Source of the DNA: Erythrobacter sp. 3-20A1M
Lineage (GTDB): Bacteria > Pseudomonadota > Alphaproteobacteria > Sphingomonadales > Sphingomonadaceae
Assembly: GCF_018636735.1 (NCBI RefSeq)
Contig: NZ_CP045200.1
Location: forward strand, 2,882,001 to 2,946,000
Reading direction: 5' to 3'
Length of the DNA: 64,000 bases
Shown here: positions 51,315-60,208 of the stretch, in pieces
How the letters are laid out: each line of letters opens with the position of its first letter
Position numbering within the stretch: position 1 is the stretch's first letter
Notes under the pieces: generated by a model
The model's input: only the letters and a program-made list of their open reading frames with translations
Database searches by the model: none
Told to the model about the DNA's origin: nothing
Translations under genes and position numbers: made by a program

Positions 51315-52355
51315 CTGAAATCGACGGGAAGACTGCAGTTCGGAAGCTACACGCTCGATCCCGAGGCGCGGTTGCTGCTGCGCGAGGGCGAAGTGGTGGA
51401 GCTCAGCGCACGCTATTTCGATGCGCTGGTGCTGCTTGCGCGTCACCCGGGCTTCCTTATCACCAAGGAGCGGTTCTTCGACGAGGTGTGGCACGGTGTC
51501 CCGGTAACGGACGAGGCCCTGACCCAGTGCGTGCGGACATTGCGCAAGGCGCTGGGCGATGCGGCGACGCAGCCGCGTTTCATCGAGACGGTGCCCAAGC
51601 ATGGCTATCGCTTCGTGGCGGATCCGCACCAGGTCGCTGCCGACCCTGCCCCATCTGCCGCGAATGCGAAACCTGTCGTTTCATCGTCCCTTCTGGGTCC
51701 GGTCGGCGGCGGAACGCTGGGTGCTGGAGCCGCCGGGGCGCTGGTGGGGATGATCTACGGCCTCTCCTTGGCGACGGCTTCTGCGGGATCATCGGGCGGC
51801 CGCCTCTCGCTGGTGCTGGTCATGATCTGCGTCGGGGCGCTTGCAGGTCTGGTCGCCGGGGCGGGAATAGCGGGCGGGATTGGGCTTGCGTGGCGCAATT
51901 TGTCCGACGGGCTTGCAGCCTTGGCTCTGGGCGGAGCGCTGGGCGGGTTGCTGACCGGAGGGATCGGCCGCCTGATCGGGATGGACGCGTTCTCGCTCCT
52001 TCTCGGCCACAGTCCGCATGACATTACGGGCGCGACGGAGGGCGCCATCGCAGGCCTCGCGTGCGGTTGCGGCGTATGGCTTGGCACGAGACGAAGCGGC
52101 CTGCTGCGACAGCTGTTACCCGGTGCGATCATCGGGGCGGGGATCGGCGCGGGCCTGATCCTTTCCGGGGGGCTTCTCCTGGGCGGCAGCCTGGCCGCGC
52201 TGGCAGAAGCGTTCCCCGGCTCCACGCTCCGCCTGGCGGACGAGAGCGTGCCACTCCGCGCGGTTTTCGGGGCGCTGGAGGCCGCGCTCTTCGTCACCGG
52301 ATTGATGGCCGGCATGATCTTCGGCGGTCTGCGCCGTGTCGGCGATAAGGGCTAG
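51315..52355 (+). CDS. Winged-helix (OmpR/PhoB-type) protein with glycine-rich membrane region; start unclear
   Basis: Residues about 7-95 are a complete transcriptional-regulator C-terminal domain (L-Q-F-G-S-Y-T-L-D...V-E-L-S-A-R-Y-F-D-A-L...V-R-T-L-R-K-A-L-G-D...V-P-K-H-G-Y-R-F). After a short linker, the rest (about 125-340) is a series of Gly/Ala-rich hydrophobic helices, as in CadC/ToxR-like or related membrane regulators. The winged-helix begins before the first conventional start (TTG 51372), and the open frame back to 51297 has no ATG, GTG or TTG. A CTG at 51315 or a +1 base after ATG 51293 would solve this. Function unknown. Confidence 0.65.
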   Translation: MKSTGRLQFGSYTLDPEARLLLREGEVVELSARYFDALVLLARHPGFLITKERFFDEVWHGVPVTDEALTQCVRTLRKALGDAATQPRFIETVPKHGYRFVADPHQVAADPAPSAANAKPVVSSSLLGPVGGGTLGAGAAGALVGMIYGLSLATASAGSSGGRLSLVLVMICVGALAGLVAGAGIAGGIGLAWRNLSDGLAALALGGALGGLLTGGIGRLIGMDAFSLLLGHSPHDITGATEGAIAGLACGCGVWLGTRRSGLLRQLLPGAIIGAGIGAGLILSGGLLLGGSLAALAEAFPGSTLRLADESVPLRAVFGALEAALFVTGLMAGMIFGGLRRVGDKG

Positions 52356-52370
52356 GCAAGGGGAGGAATG

Positions 52371-52385
52371 GAACATATAAAGAAC
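52371..52385. promoter_or_regulatory. LexA-type SOS box at the radical SAM gene start
   Basis: GAAC-ATATAAA-GAAC is a perfect SOS box ending 2 bp before the ATG at 52388. It contains a TATAAA-like box. This closeness leaves no room for a ribosome site, so the transcript may be leaderless or start just upstream (a GGGGAGG lies at 52360-52366). Confidence 0.8.
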
Positions 52386-52387
52386 AC

Positions 52388-53632
52388 ATGGCGTCGCAAA
52401 CCATCCTGGAGAAGCTCGAAATACTCGCCGATGCGGCGAAATACGACGCGTCCTGCGCCTCTTCGGGCACTGCGAAGCGGACCAGCACTACCGGGCGCGG
52501 GATCGGTTCGACCGAGGGGATGGGCATCTGCCACGCCTATGCGCCCGATGGACGGTGCATCTCCCTGCTCAAGGTCCTGCTGACCAATCACTGCGTGTTC
52601 GATTGCCATTACTGCATCAACCGCAAGAGCTCCAACGTACGCCGGGCGCGCTTCACGCCGCAGGAGGTGGCGGACCTGACGCTCGCCTTCTACCGGCGCA
52701 ATTATATCGAGGGGCTGTTCCTGTCCTCAGGCATCATCAAGAGCTCCAATCACACGATGGAGCAACTGGTGGAGACCGCCCGCATCCTGCGCGAAGAGCA
52801 CGATTTTCGCGGCTACATCCACCTGAAGACCATTCCCGAGGCCGATCCGGAGCTGGTGCATCAGGCCGGGTTCTACGCCGACCGCGTCTCCATCAATGTC
52901 GAACTGCCGACGGATAGCGGACTGACCCGTCTGGCTCCCGACAAGGACGCGCGCCAGATCGAAGGCGCGATGGGCAAGACCAAGGACGATATCGTCGAGG
53001 CGAAGGATGCGAAGAAGCGGTTCCGCCACGCACCCCGCTTCGCCCCCGCCGGCCAGTCGACCCAGATGATCGTGGGTGCGGATGCCGCGACCGACAGCGA
53101 TATCGTCGGGCGGGCGAGCCGTCTCTACGACAGTTTCGGCCTGCGCCGGGTCTATTACTCCGCCTTCAGCCCCATTCCCGATGCCAGCGCGGTTTTACCG
53201 CTAAAGCGCCCACCGCTGATCCGCGAACACCGGCTCTACCAGTCGGACTGGCTGATGCGCTTCTACGGTTACCGGCCCGCCGACGTGATGCAGGCGACCG
53301 AGGCGGACGGCAACCTACCGCTCGATATCGATCCCAAACTCGCCTGGGCATTGAAGTTTCGCGAGAACTTTCCGGTCGACGTCAACCGCTCCACCCGCGA
53401 GCAATTGCTTCGCGTGCCGGGGCTGGGGGTGAAGGCGGTCAACCGGATCGTCGCCGCACGGCGGCATCGATCGCTACGGCTCGACGATGTAGCGAAGCTG
53501 ACCGTTTCCATCACGAAGGTGCGTCCCTTCATCTGCACGCTCGACTGGCGTCCGACGTTGCTGACCGACCGCGCCGACCTGCGCACGCTGCTTGCCCCCC
53601 GGCAGGAACAGCTGGAGCTGTTTGCGGCATGA
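52388..53632 (+). CDS. Radical SAM protein, putative DNA modification/repair (TIGR03916-like)
   Basis: The 414-residue protein starts E-K-L-E-I-L-A-D-A-A-K-Y-D-A-S-C-A-S-S-G, the family opening. The radical SAM cluster motif is C-V-F-D-C-H-Y-C (C-x3-C-x2-C) near 75. The C-terminal section holds a helix-hairpin-helix DNA-binding motif (L-L-R-V-P-G-L-G-V-K-A-V-N-R-I). This family regularly sits next to DUF4130-UDG proteins and is thought to act on DNA, distantly like spore photoproduct lyase. The SOS box at its start supports a repair role. Its stop overlaps the next gene's start. Confidence 0.88.
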   Translation: MASQTILEKLEILADAAKYDASCASSGTAKRTSTTGRGIGSTEGMGICHAYAPDGRCISLLKVLLTNHCVFDCHYCINRKSSNVRRARFTPQEVADLTLAFYRRNYIEGLFLSSGIIKSSNHTMEQLVETARILREEHDFRGYIHLKTIPEADPELVHQAGFYADRVSINVELPTDSGLTRLAPDKDARQIEGAMGKTKDDIVEAKDAKKRFRHAPRFAPAGQSTQMIVGADAATDSDIVGRASRLYDSFGLRRVYYSAFSPIPDASAVLPLKRPPLIREHRLYQSDWLMRFYGYRPADVMQATEADGNLPLDIDPKLAWALKFRENFPVDVNRSTREQLLRVPGLGVKAVNRIVAARRHRSLRLDDVAKLTVSITKVRPFICTLDWRPTLLTDRADLRTLLAPRQEQLELFAA

Positions 53633-55077
53633 GCGCGCAGCGGCAAATCGAACCCGGCGTTTATTACGTCGTCGACCTGGAACGGCCGGACGATTTCGAC
53701 GTCTGGCGCGAACGGGCGCGGGCCCTGATCCAATGCGGGATCGCGCCGGATCGTATTGCCTGGGTCGAACCCGGGGGTTCGGGTGATCTGTTCGCGGGTG
53801 AGGGCCGAAGCCTGCCGGTGCCAGAAGACGATACGCAGCCGGTCCGCGCCAACCGGCGCTTCGTGCAATTGGCAAAGAACGCAGCCCTCCATTCGGACCC
53901 ACAGCGGTTCGCGCTGCTCTATCGCCTATTGTGGCGCCTCCAGTCCAATCCACGGGTCATGGAGGACAAGACCGACGACGACGTTCGCCGCGTCGAGGAA
54001 CTCGACAAGAACGTGCGCCGCGACAGCCACAAGATGCACGCCTTCGTCCGCTTCCGCGAGATCGAGGATGCGGATGGGGAGATGCACTACGTCGCCTGGT
54101 TCGAGCCGGAGCATCATATCGTGCGCGCCAATGCGGGCTTCTTCATGCGCCGTTTCGCCAATATGCGCTGGTCGATCCTGACCCCGCGCGGCACGCTACA
54201 CTGGGATGGCGAGACCATGCGCGAGGGGCCACCCGCGCAGCGTTCCGACGCGCCGCAGGGCGATCCGGTCGAGGTTCTGTGGCGCAGCTATTACGCATCC
54301 ATCTTCAACCCCGCGCGGTTGAAGGTCGGGGCGATGCTGTCGGAAATGCCCAAGAAATACTGGAAGAACATGCCCGAGGCGGCGCTCATTCCCGAGCTGA
54401 TCGCCGGGGCGCAATCGCGAGAGGCGCGGATGGTGGAAGCGGGAACGCTGGAGTTCGAGGATCGGCCCGAAACGCTCGACGCGATCGACAAGGCGATCCA
54501 TGCCTGTCGCAAATGCCCAATCGGCTCGCTCGACAACCGGGCGGTGATGGGGGAGGGGCCGCGCGACGCCGCCCAGGGTTTTTCAGGGCTGATGATCGTG
54601 GGCGAGCAACCGGGCGATCAGGAGGACGAGGCGGGCCGCCCCTTTGTCGGCCCTGCCGGGCAATTGCTCGATCGGCATCTGGAGCGCGCCGGGATCGACC
54701 GTGCCAGCGCGTATGTCACCAACACGGTCAAGCATTTCAAATACGTCCAGCGCGGCAAGCGGCGGCTTCACCAGAGTCCGACCGCGAAGGAAATCGATAC
54801 CTGTCGCTGGTGGATCGAGAGCGAGCGCGCGATCGTGCAGCCCAAGCTTATCCTGGCCATGGGGGCGAGCGCGGCACGCGGCATGCTGGGCAAGACGGTC
54901 AGCATTTCCAAGGCGCGGGGCGAACCGATTGCGCTCGACGACGGCAGTGAGCTGTGGATCACCGCGCACCCATCCTACCTCCTGCGCCTCGACGGCGAAG
55001 CGGCGGAAAAGCAGACGCGCCTGTTCGATGCCGATCTGGCTGCCGTGCGCGAGCGACTGGCGGAACTGGCGTCATGA
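53629..55077 (+). CDS. DUF4130 - UdgX uracil-DNA glycosylase fusion
   Basis: The 482-residue protein is a fusion. Residues about 1-250 match the DUF4130 (TIGR03915-type) domain. Residues about 265-480 are a family-4/UdgX uracil-DNA glycosylase: C-x2-C iron-sulfur ligands (A-C-R-K-C-P), G-E-Q-P-G-D-Q-E-D-E, R-P-F-V-G-P-A-G and the UdgX-specific loop G-K-R-R-L-H-Q, whose His forms a covalent bond to the uracil-site DNA in characterised UdgX. Final motif T-A-H-P-S-Y-L-L-R. It overlaps the radical SAM gene by 4 bases, so both are in one LexA-controlled operon. Confidence 0.92.
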   Translation: MSAQRQIEPGVYYVVDLERPDDFDVWRERARALIQCGIAPDRIAWVEPGGSGDLFAGEGRSLPVPEDDTQPVRANRRFVQLAKNAALHSDPQRFALLYRLLWRLQSNPRVMEDKTDDDVRRVEELDKNVRRDSHKMHAFVRFREIEDADGEMHYVAWFEPEHHIVRANAGFFMRRFANMRWSILTPRGTLHWDGETMREGPPAQRSDAPQGDPVEVLWRSYYASIFNPARLKVGAMLSEMPKKYWKNMPEAALIPELIAGAQSREARMVEAGTLEFEDRPETLDAIDKAIHACRKCPIGSLDNRAVMGEGPRDAAQGFSGLMIVGEQPGDQEDEAGRPFVGPAGQLLDRHLERAGIDRASAYVTNTVKHFKYVQRGKRRLHQSPTAKEIDTCRWWIESERAIVQPKLILAMGASAARGMLGKTVSISKARGEPIALDDGSELWITAHPSYLLRLDGEAAEKQTRLFDADLAAVRERLAELAS

Positions 55078-55081
55078 ACAT

Positions 55082-55157
55082 CGTCGTCCCTGCGCGGGCG
55101 GGGATCCAGAGCGAAGTTACGAAGATCGCAGCTGGATTCCCCCCTGCGCGGGAATGA
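55082..55157. repeat. Inverted-repeat intergenic element (REP-like)
   Basis: The 98-bp gap before dnaE2 contains CGTCGTCCCTGCGCGGG...GGATCCAG followed, after a short loop, by the near-complement CTGGATTCCCCCCTGCGCGGGAATGACGG. Such palindromes with TCATTCCCGCGCAGG-like cores are dispersed in many alphaproteobacterial genomes. It would form a strong hairpin in RNA and may affect dnaE2 expression or be an inert repeat. Confidence 0.6.
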
Positions 55158-55175
55158 CGGGACAAGCGTCTTCGG

Positions 55176-58100
55176 ATGCCCGAGAATGAAGGTGTTCCGC
55201 GCCGTACGCTGTGCGTCGATCCAGGCAGGATCACCGCCCCCGAACGTGCGCCCTTCGTCGAACTCGGCCTGGTCTCGTGCTTCACCTTCCTGCGGGGCGC
55301 ATCGGATACGGTCGATCTGGTTAAGACGGCGTACCAGCGCGGCTACGATGCGATCGGAATTGCCGATGCCAACACGATGGCAGGCGTGGTGCGGATTCAT
55401 ACCGAGGCGAAGAAGCTCAAGCTGCGGCCGATCATCGGCTGCCGGATCGAGACGGTCGAAGGGCTTTCCTTCCTCGCCTACCCGCGCGACCGCGTCGCTT
55501 ACGGGAGGTTGTGCAGGCTCATATCGGCCGGTCGCCGCGCCACGCTCGACGACGAATGGCAGGAGAAGGGGGTGTGCGAGATAAACCTCGCCATGCTGGC
55601 CGAGCACAGCGAGGGCGTGCACCTGATCCTGATCCCGCCGCCCGATCTGGAGGCGCAGTTCACGATCGCCGTTCCCAGTACGGTGGTCCCTTTCACCTCC
55701 CGAGGCCAGGGTGAGGATTTCGAGAGAATCGAACTTTCCGGATCGCTCGACCATCTCCTGCCGCACCTCGCCGTGCAATTTCCCACCCTGCGCCACATCG
55801 CCGCCAGCTTCCTCCATCTCGGCGACGATATCGCCCGGATCGAGCGACTCGATGCGCTGGCGCAGATGCGTGGTCTCTCCATCCTCGCCACCAACGACGT
55901 GCATTACGCGACGCCCGACAAGCGTCCGTTGCAGGACGTGATGACGGCTATCCGGTACAAGACCACGGTCGCGCGGGCCGGGCCTTTGTTGCACGGCAAT
56001 GCGGAGCGGTATCTGAAACCGCCCGAGACGATGGTCCGCCTGTTCGAGCGCTGGCCGCACGCGATCGCGGCGGCGCGCGCGGTTGCCGACGCGTGCACCT
56101 TCAGCCTCGACGAATTGCAATACGAGTATCCGCAGGAAGCATATTCCGGCGGCATCTCGCCCCAACGACACCTGGAAAATCAGGTTTGGAAGGGCGCGAA
56201 GGAATGGCGCTATCCCAAAGGCTTACCTTCCAATGTGAGGAAGACCCTCGAGCGAGAGCTCGCGCTGATCGCCGAACTCGACCTCGCCCGCTATTTCCTC
56301 ACCATCAAGGACATCGTCGATTACGCGCGCGGGCGGGACATCCTGTGCCAGGGGCGCGGTTCGGCGGCGAATTCGGCGGTATGCTTCTGCCTCGGCATCA
56401 CCAGTGTCGATCCCGCCCGGCACCAGCTGCTCTTCGACCGCTTCATTTCGAAGGAGCGGCGCGAGCCACCCGATATCGACGTCGATTTCGAGCACGAGCG
56501 GCGCGAGGAGGTGATCCAGCACATCTACGAACATTACGGGCGCGATCGGGCCGGGCTGTGCGCCACGGTGATCCATTACCGCCCGCGCATGGCCGTGCGA
56601 GAGGTCGGCAAGGCGATGGGGCTGACGGAAGATGTTACCGCGCTGCTCGCGCGGACTGTGTGGGGTGGCCACGGGCGCACCATCGACCCGGAGCATGTCC
56701 GGCGGGAAACCGGTCTCGACCTCACCGATCCGCATCTGCGGCGCGTACTGGCGCTGACCGAGCAGATGATCGGCATGCCGCGCCACCTCAGCCAGCATGT
56801 CGGCGGCTTCATCCTGACGGACGGACCACTGACCGAGACGGTGCCGATCGGCAATGGCGCCATGCCAGAGCGCAGCTTCATCGAATGGGACAAGGACGAT
56901 ATCGACGAGCTCGGGATTATGAAGGTCGATGTTCTCGCGCTCGGCATGCTCACCTGCATCCGCAAGTGCCTGCATCTGCTGCGCGATCATCACGACCGCG
57001 AGCTTGGGCTGGCGGATGTGCCGGCGGAGGATTCGGCCGTTTACGACATGCTGTGCAAAGGCGATTCGCTGGGCGTGTTCCAGGTCGAGAGCCGGGCGCA
57101 GATGAACATGCTGCCGCGATTGCGGCCCCGGGAATTCTACGATCTGGTGGTGCAGGTGGCGATCGTGCGTCCCGGTCCGATCCAGGGTGACATGGTCCAC
57201 CCCTACCTCAAGCAGCGGCGGTTGAAGCGGGAAGGGAAGACCGATTTCACACTGCCCAGTCCCGCGCCCGAGCACGGTCCGCCGGACGAGCTGTCATCCA
57301 TTCTTCGGCGGACATACGGCGTTCCGATCTTCCAAGAACAGGCAATGAAGATCGCGCTGGATGCGGCGAAGTTCTCGCCCGAGGAAGCCAATCAACTGCG
57401 CAAGGCGATGGCCACTTTCCGCAGCCGGGGAATGGTGAACGAACATCAGGACAAGATGGTCGGGCGGATGATCGCCCGCGGCTACGATCCCGTATTCGCG
57501 GAGCGCTGTTTCAACCAGATCAAGGGCTTCGGCGAATACGGTTTCCCTGAGAGCCACGCGGCGAGCTTCGCCCATCTGGTCTATGTCTCGAGCTGGCTCA
57601 AATGCCATTATCCGGCCGCCTTCGCTTGCGGTCTGCTCAATTCGCAGCCGATGGGTTTTTACGCACCGGCCCAGATCGTACGCGACGCGCGCGAGCACGG
57701 GGTGGAGGTGCTGCCCCCCGATGTGAACCTGTCCAATTGGGACTGCACGCTGGAGAAGGTAGACGGTGCCGTCGCCCTGCGGCTCGGCCTGCGCCAGATC
57801 GATGGCCTGCCCGAGGGGGCGGCGGCCGAGCTAATGCGGGAGCGGCAGGCGAGAGGTCCCTATCGCGATTTGCACGACCTGCACGACCGTGCTCGCATCC
57901 AGGCTTCGTATATCGAGCGGCTCGCCAGCGCCGATGCGTGCGGGTCGCTGGGCCTGTCGCGGCGGCAGGCGTTGTGGGATGCGCGCAGCCTGGTGACCGC
58001 GCCCGACCTGCCGCTGTTCCGCGCGGCGGCGGAACGCGACGAGGGGGCGGAGCGTCGTGCAACCATGCTCCCCGTGATGCCCCTGTCGGAAGAAGTGGTC

Positions 58101-58718
58101 GCCGATTACCAGACCACGCGGCTGAGCCTGAAGGCGCATCCCATGTCCTTCCTGCGAGAGGAACTGGACGGGCGCGGTTTCGTGCGGGCCAGCGACCTCA
58201 GGTCGCGCAAGTTCCGATCCGTCGTGCAGGTCGCGGGCGTCGTGCTGATCCGCCAGCAGCCGGGATCGGCCAAGGGCGTGTGCTTCATCACGCTGGAGGA
58301 CGAGACGGGGGTGGTGAACCTGGTGGTCTGGCCCGACGTGAAGGAGCGCCAGCGCAAGGTGGTGATGGGTGCCCGGATGATGGAGGTGCGCGGCAGGGTA
58401 GAATACGATGACGAGGTGATCCACGTCATCGCCCATCAGATGACCGACGCGACGCACCAGCTTTCCAAACTGTCGGACGATCTGCTGCAGGCACCGCTTG
58501 CCAGGGCGGACCATGTGAAGAACCCCCTGCCGGGCAACAAGGTCAACCCGCGCGACAATCTGCGCGAGGGGGCAGACGATCCCTATACCGGCGCGCAGCC
58601 GGTCGAGCCGTGGCAGGAACCGCCGCCGGGCAATCGCGACTGCGGCTATCATGGGCCGCAGGGGGGCGGGCACCCGCGCAACGTGCGGGTCATTCCCAAA
58701 TCGCGCGACTTTCATTGA
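55176..58718 (+). CDS. dnaE2: Error-prone DNA polymerase DnaE2
   Basis: The 1180-residue protein is a C-family polymerase. The PHP domain opens with F-V-E-L-G-L-V-S-C-F-T-F-L-R-G-A-S near residue 30. The palm has C-Q-G-R-G-S-A-A-N-S-A-V and P-D-I-D-V-D-F with catalytic aspartates near 430; a helix-hairpin-helix and a C-terminal OB fold (V-Q-V-A-G-V-V-L-I-R-Q-Q-P-G-S-A-K-G-V) follow. DnaE2 does translesion synthesis with ImuA/ImuB. It is about 50-100 residues longer than many homologues. It follows the UdgX gene after the REP-like element; no separate SOS box was found, so it may be read from the upstream operon. Confidence 0.95.
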   Translation: MPENEGVPRRTLCVDPGRITAPERAPFVELGLVSCFTFLRGASDTVDLVKTAYQRGYDAIGIADANTMAGVVRIHTEAKKLKLRPIIGCRIETVEGLSFLAYPRDRVAYGRLCRLISAGRRATLDDEWQEKGVCEINLAMLAEHSEGVHLILIPPPDLEAQFTIAVPSTVVPFTSRGQGEDFERIELSGSLDHLLPHLAVQFPTLRHIAASFLHLGDDIARIERLDALAQMRGLSILATNDVHYATPDKRPLQDVMTAIRYKTTVARAGPLLHGNAERYLKPPETMVRLFERWPHAIAAARAVADACTFSLDELQYEYPQEAYSGGISPQRHLENQVWKGAKEWRYPKGLPSNVRKTLERELALIAELDLARYFLTIKDIVDYARGRDILCQGRGSAANSAVCFCLGITSVDPARHQLLFDRFISKERREPPDIDVDFEHERREEVIQHIYEHYGRDRAGLCATVIHYRPRMAVREVGKAMGLTEDVTALLARTVWGGHGRTIDPEHVRRETGLDLTDPHLRRVLALTEQMIGMPRHLSQHVGGFILTDGPLTETVPIGNGAMPERSFIEWDKDDIDELGIMKVDVLALGMLTCIRKCLHLLRDHHDRELGLADVPAEDSAVYDMLCKGDSLGVFQVESRAQMNMLPRLRPREFYDLVVQVAIVRPGPIQGDMVHPYLKQRRLKREGKTDFTLPSPAPEHGPPDELSSILRRTYGVPIFQEQAMKIALDAAKFSPEEANQLRKAMATFRSRGMVNEHQDKMVGRMIARGYDPVFAERCFNQIKGFGEYGFPESHAASFAHLVYVSSWLKCHYPAAFACGLLNSQPMGFYAPAQIVRDAREHGVEVLPPDVNLSNWDCTLEKVDGAVALRLGLRQIDGLPEGAAAELMRERQARGPYRDLHDLHDRARIQASYIERLASADACGSLGLSRRQALWDARSLVTAPDLPLFRAAAERDEGAERRATMLPVMPLSEEVVADYQTTRLSLKAHPMSFLREELDGRGFVRASDLRSRKFRSVVQVAGVVLIRQQPGSAKGVCFITLEDETGVVNLVVWPDVKERQRKVVMGARMMEVRGRVEYDDEVIHVIAHQMTDATHQLSKLSDDLLQAPLARADHVKNPLPGNKVNPRDNLREGADDPYTGAQPVEPWQEPPPGNRDCGYHGPQGGGHPRNVRVIPKSRDFH

Positions 58719-59461
58719 GCGGGCGCTCGCGCCTGTCGCGCAGGCTGGGCCGTTTCCGGCGCGACCGGGCGCTCTTCTGGCTGTTGGTATTGCTTGGGCT
58801 GTTCGTTGCCGGACGGGCCTGGCTGGCAGACCACCCCGGGGACGACCCCTGGGCTCCGCTCGATCTGCGAGAGGAGCCGGGCTGGGCGACCGCCCGCAAG
58901 ATAACCGCGCTGCGGAACGATCCCGCCCAGTGCCGCGCCGTGCTGGAACGCAGCGCGATAGCCTTCAGGCAGCTGGAACCGGCGGGTGAGGGCGCGTGCC
59001 GCCGCGAGGATCGCACACAATTGACCGACTTCCCGCTCAACCCAACGCGGCCGCCCACCACTTGCGCCGTCGCCGCGGCGCTCGAGCTATGGCTGCGAGA
59101 CGGCGTGAACCCCATCGCACAGGAAATCTACGGGTCGAAAGTGGCGCGTATCGAGCATTACGGCTCCTATAGCTGTCGTCGGCTCTACGGGCGCGACAGC
59201 GGCCCGTGGAGCGAACATGCCACCGGCAACGCGATCGATATCGCGGCCTTCGTGCTGGCGGATGGAACGCGCATCAGCGTGCTGCGCGACTGGGATTCGA
59301 CCGCTTCCGAACCGGATCGGGCCGATCGGTTCCTACATGCCGCCCGCGACCGGGCGTGCGACGTCTTCGGGACGGTCCTCTCGCCAGACTACAACGATGC
59401 TCACCGCGACCATTTTCACCTGGATCAGGAAGCGCGCGGGTTCGGCGGCGTCTGTCGCTAG
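58715..59461 (+). CDS. Extensin-like C-terminal domain protein
   Basis: The 248-residue protein most likely starts at TTG 58715, overlapping the dnaE2 stop. A basic N-terminus is followed by one membrane helix (about 19-35). The rest is the extensin-like domain: C-x-A-V-L near 75, T-C-A-V-A-A-A-L, Y-G-S-Y-S-C-R-R, S-E-H-A-T-G-N-A-I-D-I-A-A-F and H-R-D-H-F-H-L-D. The H-A-x-x-x-A-x-D and D-H-F-H-x-D motifs are like those of zinc D-Ala-D-Ala peptidases, so wall remodelling is possible. It is translationally coupled to dnaE2 only by overlap; no functional link is evident. Confidence 0.85.
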   Translation: MSGRSRLSRRLGRFRRDRALFWLLVLLGLFVAGRAWLADHPGDDPWAPLDLREEPGWATARKITALRNDPAQCRAVLERSAIAFRQLEPAGEGACRREDRTQLTDFPLNPTRPPTTCAVAAALELWLRDGVNPIAQEIYGSKVARIEHYGSYSCRRLYGRDSGPWSEHATGNAIDIAAFVLADGTRISVLRDWDSTASEPDRADRFLHAARDRACDVFGTVLSPDYNDAHRDHFHLDQEARGFGGVCR

Positions 59462-59464
59462 CGA

Positions 59465-60157
59465 TCAGCCGCGGATCGCGTAGCCCGCGCTGCGCACCGT
59501 CCGGATCGGATCCTCGGTGCCCTCTATGTCGATCGCCTTGCGCAGGCGGCGGATATGCACATCCACCGTGCGCAGTTCGATGTCGCTTTCGGTACCCCAG
59601 ACCCCGTCGAGCAGCTGGTTGCGACTGAAAACCCGGCCGGGGCTTTCCATCAGGAATTTCAGCAGTCGGTACTCGGTCGGACCCAGATGAAGTTCCCGCC
59701 CTTTGCGCTCCACCCGGTGCGCGACCGGATCGAGGCGGATATCCCCGACCTCGATCGTCTCGCCGGCCAGCGCAGGGCGGATGCGACGCATGACAGCGGC
59801 CACCCGTGCGAGCAGTTCGCGTGGGGAGAAGGGCTTCGTCAGGTAGTCGTCGGCCCCGGTTTCAAGCCCGCGGATACGATCGTCCTCGGCTTCGCGCGCG
59901 GTCAGCATGATGATGGGGACGTGGGCCGTCTCGCTGTCGCGGCGCAGCCGTCGGCAGACCTCGATCCCGCTCGTCCCCTCGATCATCCAGTCGAGGATGA
60001 CGAGATCGGGCACATCCTCGCGTGCCATCAACAGCGCTTCGTCGCCGTCGGACGTAGCGCGGACCTGATAGCCTTCGTTCTGGAAACGGTATTCCAGCAA
60101 TTCGGCAAGGGCGGGGTCGTCTTCGACCAGGATCAGCTTGGCGGGGGACATTGGCAA
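59465..60157 (-). CDS. phoB: Phosphate regulon response regulator PhoB
   Basis: The 230-residue protein has a receiver domain (E-D-D near 12, phosphorylated D in L-V-I-L-D-W-M near 55, K in T-K-P-F-S-P-R-E) and an OmpR-type winged helix (about 130-228; L-T/G-P-T-E-Y-R-L-L-K-F-L-M, V-D-V-H-I-R-R-L-R-K-A-I). It activates phosphate-starvation genes by binding Pho boxes. It is the last gene of the pst-phoU-phoB operon, 51 bp after phoU. The sensor PhoR is not in view and would be upstream of pstC or elsewhere. Confidence 0.95.
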   Translation of the reverse strand: MPMSPAKLILVEDDPALAELLEYRFQNEGYQVRATSDGDEALLMAREDVPDLVILDWMIEGTSGIEVCRRLRRDSETAHVPIIMLTAREAEDDRIRGLETGADDYLTKPFSPRELLARVAAVMRRIRPALAGETIEVGDIRLDPVAHRVERKGRELHLGPTEYRLLKFLMESPGRVFSRNQLLDGVWGTESDIELRTVDVHIRRLRKAIDIEGTEDPIRTVRSAGYAIRG

Positions 60158-60208
60158 ACTCGCTATGGCTACCCGAGCCCTCTATGACGCTTCCAAGACC
60201 GTTTCGTG

